A DNA stretch of 7,042 nt from an uncultured bacterium. Its GTDB lineage: Bacteria; Cyanobacteriota; Vampirovibrionia; Gastranaerophilales; Gastranaerophilaceae. Of this stretch, positions 5,557-7,042 are shown one piece after another. Below the pieces are notes generated by a model. It had not been told where the DNA came from. It did not search any database and saw only the letters and a list, made by a program, of their open reading frames with translations. The stretch is from positions 1 through 7,042 of the forward strand of contig USOK01000081.1 in assembly GCA_900556295.1 (NCBI GenBank), written 5' to 3'. How positions within the stretch are numbered: the first letter of the stretch is position 1; each line of letters begins with the position of its first letter. A program made the translations under genes and the position numbers.

Positions 5557-6960
5557 ATGAAAACAATAGTTGCACAGATTAAATTAAAAACAGCTGATTT
5601 TAAATTTAACTTAGAAAATATTATAAACAATATCAAATCAGATTGCGATTTGATCGTTTTTCCGCAAATCGATATAGAAGATTTAGGTGGAAAAGATATG
5701 GTTTTTGACGACAATTGTATGTCAGCTCAAGCAAAATTGTATAGAGAAATTGCTGATAAAAACTTCAAACAAAACATTATTCTCGGAGACATTTTGATAA
5801 GAAACGGAGAAGTTGAGGTTTCTGACTACGGCATTTTTAACATTTGTGGGAAAAAAGTTTTTGTTTCTGACACTTTTATGGAAGATGTTGATTGTGATTT
5901 ATACATTTTGGCAAAAAACAGATATTATGCAATGAACACCTATAAAGAATTTGTAGACGAAATCCATACACATTGTGATTTTATTTATGTGAATGCTCTT
6001 GGAATTGCTGATGAAAATGTGTTTGCAGGCGGAAGTTTTGCCAAAAACGCAAACAATGAACTTGTTATGCAAATGCCGCTTTGCAAAGAGGATATTGATA
6101 CTGTTGATTTTGCAAGGGTTATCGAATTCACTGACGAACAAATCGAATCACAAGTTTATGACGTTACAACATTCGCATTGAAAGAATACTGCGAAAACAC
6201 TGGCTTTAATAAAGTTGTATTAGGTTTGTCAGGTGGTATTGATAGTGCACTAACCGCTTCTTTAGCAGTTGAAGCTATCGGAAAAGAAAACGTACTAGGT
6301 GTTTTGATGCCAAGCATGTATTCTTCAGAAGGAAGTGTTACAGACAGTTTGAAATTGGCTGAAAATTTGGGAATTAAAACAGTAAAAGAACCAATTACAC
6401 CGTTATTTGATGCTTTTATGACAGGACGTGAAAGTTTGCATGATTTGGCAGAAGAAAACTTGCAAGCAAGATTAAGAGCATTGATTTTGATGTTCTATTC
6501 AAACAGGGAAGGAAGATTGCTTTTGTCAACCGGCAACAAATCAGAAAGCGCAATGGGATTTGGAACGCTATATGGAGATTTGGCAGGCGGTTTCAACATG
6601 ATTTGCGATTTGACTAAAACAAATGTTTACAAGCTTTCAAACTTTATCAACCGAAACGGAGAAATTATTCCGCAAGCAATTATTGATAAAGCACCATCCG
6701 CAGAACTTCATCCGGGACAAAAAGATCAGGATAGGTTGCCCGAATATGCTATTTTAGACGACGTTATTGAAATGTATGTTGAGCAAAACAAATCAATTGA
6801 AGAGATTTGCCAAAAATACGACAAATCAATTGTTGATGAAGTTGTTAGAAAAATATACAGAATGCAGTTCAAACGTCATCAAGGCTGTTTGGGCGTAAGA
6901 TTGACAGAGCGTTCATTCTGTAACGGAGTAAATTTGCCTGTAGTTCAAAGATTTTATTAG
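5557..6960 (+). CDS. nadE: NAD+ synthetase with a degenerate nitrilase-like N-terminal domain
   Basis: Makes NAD+ from nicotinic acid adenine dinucleotide, ATP and ammonia, the last step of NAD synthesis. The C-terminal synthetase domain (about 195-467) is complete: the PP-loop LGLSGGIDS (222-230), PSMYSSEGSVTDS (252-264), ENLQARLRALILMFYSN (300-316), STGNKSESAMGFGTLYGD (324-341), KAPSAEL (378-384), QDRLPEY (391-397) and QFKRHQ (437-442). The N-terminal region resembles the CN-hydrolase glutaminase domain of glutamine-dependent NadE: MKTIVAQIKLKTADFKFNLE, DLIVFPQ (31-37), FIYVNALGIADENVFAGGSF (142-161). It is shortened, however. The catalytic Glu of FPE is Gln37, and the stretch that should carry the catalytic Lys and the ICEDIW Cys is reduced to about ten residues (VSDTFMED, 103-110). 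Total length is 467, against roughly 540 or more for typical two-domain enzymes. It is probably ammonia-dependent with a vestigial domain; loss of glutaminase is my inference. Confidence 0.93.
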   Translation: MKTIVAQIKLKTADFKFNLENIINNIKSDCDLIVFPQIDIEDLGGKDMVFDDNCMSAQAKLYREIADKNFKQNIILGDILIRNGEVEVSDYGIFNICGKKVFVSDTFMEDVDCDLYILAKNRYYAMNTYKEFVDEIHTHCDFIYVNALGIADENVFAGGSFAKNANNELVMQMPLCKEDIDTVDFARVIEFTDEQIESQVYDVTTFALKEYCENTGFNKVVLGLSGGIDSALTASLAVEAIGKENVLGVLMPSMYSSEGSVTDSLKLAENLGIKTVKEPITPLFDAFMTGRESLHDLAEENLQARLRALILMFYSNREGRLLLSTGNKSESAMGFGTLYGDLAGGFNMICDLTKTNVYKLSNFINRNGEIIPQAIIDKAPSAELHPGQKDQDRLPEYAILDDVIEMYVEQNKSIEEICQKYDKSIVDEVVRKIYRMQFKRHQGCLGVRLTERSFCNGVNLPVVQRFY

Positions 6961-6966
6961 TAAATG

Positions 6967-6988
6967 AGGCGGGATAAATATCCCGCCT
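6967..6988 (+). terminator. Hairpin terminator after nadE
   Basis: A GC-rich stem, AGGCGGGA (6967-6974) with TCCCGCCT (6981-6988), and a TAAATA loop, six bases after the nadE stop. The following bases, TAACTTTATC and then CCTTTTTATTT, form a weak and interrupted T-tract, so it is a likely but not textbook rho-independent terminator. It may also be shared by a convergent gene from the right. Confidence 0.65.
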
Positions 6989-7004
6989 TAACTTTATCAC
7001 CTTT

Positions 7005-7040
7005 TTATTTCTTATTTCGTAAATCTTCCCAATAACTTTT
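7005..7040 (-). CDS. Possible C-terminal end of a convergent minus-strand gene
   Basis: On the minus strand one frame entering from the right edge reads KSYWEDLRNKK and stops at TAA (7007-7005), just beyond the nadE hairpin. The residue mix looks protein-like and the place suits a convergent gene sharing the hairpin. Eleven codons are too few to identify it or to exclude chance; the neighbouring frame, ending KKLLGRFTK, is also possible. Confidence 0.25.
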   Translation of the reverse strand, partial: KSYWEDLRNKK

Positions 7041-7042
7041 TG

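Noticed and set aside
5517..6181. Small open frames on both strands within nadE (5517-5714 minus, 5899-6141 minus, 5993-6181 plus)
   Set aside because: They overlap the nadE frame, which continues with clear homology; they have no domain content or binding sites of note.

Overview
The window comes from an AT-rich bacterial chromosome using the standard bacterial code. It carries core housekeeping genes, nearly all on the plus strand. The gene content (leucyl-tRNA synthetase, then murC-murB-ddl-ftsQ, then a two-domain NAD synthetase) and the low GC would fit a gut-type lineage such as the non-photosynthetic Vampirovibrionia/Gastranaerophilales. That assignment is a guess from style and order, not something the sequence proves. 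I see no mobile element, CRISPR array, tRNA or rRNA.

Layout. (1) Bases 2-1078 are the 3' part of leuS, closed by a strong hairpin terminator (about 1094-1129) that is A-rich on one side and T-rich on the other, so it could work in both directions. (2) Bases 1130-1400 are an intergenic region. It holds a possible tiny minus-strand gene, interrupted by a run of ten C (ten G on its coding strand), and then a probable promoter and ribosome binding site for the next operon. (3) Bases 1401-5535 are a tightly packed peptidoglycan/division operon: murC, murB (broken by a frameshift), ddl and ftsQ, with overlapping or abutting ends. (4) Bases 5557-6960 hold nadE, 21 bases after ftsQ and probably in the same transcript. 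A GC-rich hairpin follows at 6967-6988. A possible convergent minus-strand gene enters from the right edge.

How they work together. MurC adds L-Ala to UDP-MurNAc, MurB makes the UDP-MurNAc that MurC uses, Ddl makes the D-Ala-D-Ala end of the stem peptide, and FtsQ scaffolds the divisome that directs septal wall synthesis. NadE supplies NAD, and through it the NADPH that MurB consumes. That link is only a metabolic rationale for the neighbourhood.

Two points stand out. The N-terminal glutaminase-like domain of NadE appears to have lost its Glu-Lys-Cys catalytic triad, so the enzyme is probably ammonia-dependent with a vestigial domain. The murB reading frame is broken exactly at a diverged 25-base tandem repeat, which could be a real duplication or an assembly join of two alleles. 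I found no convincing new multi-gene system.
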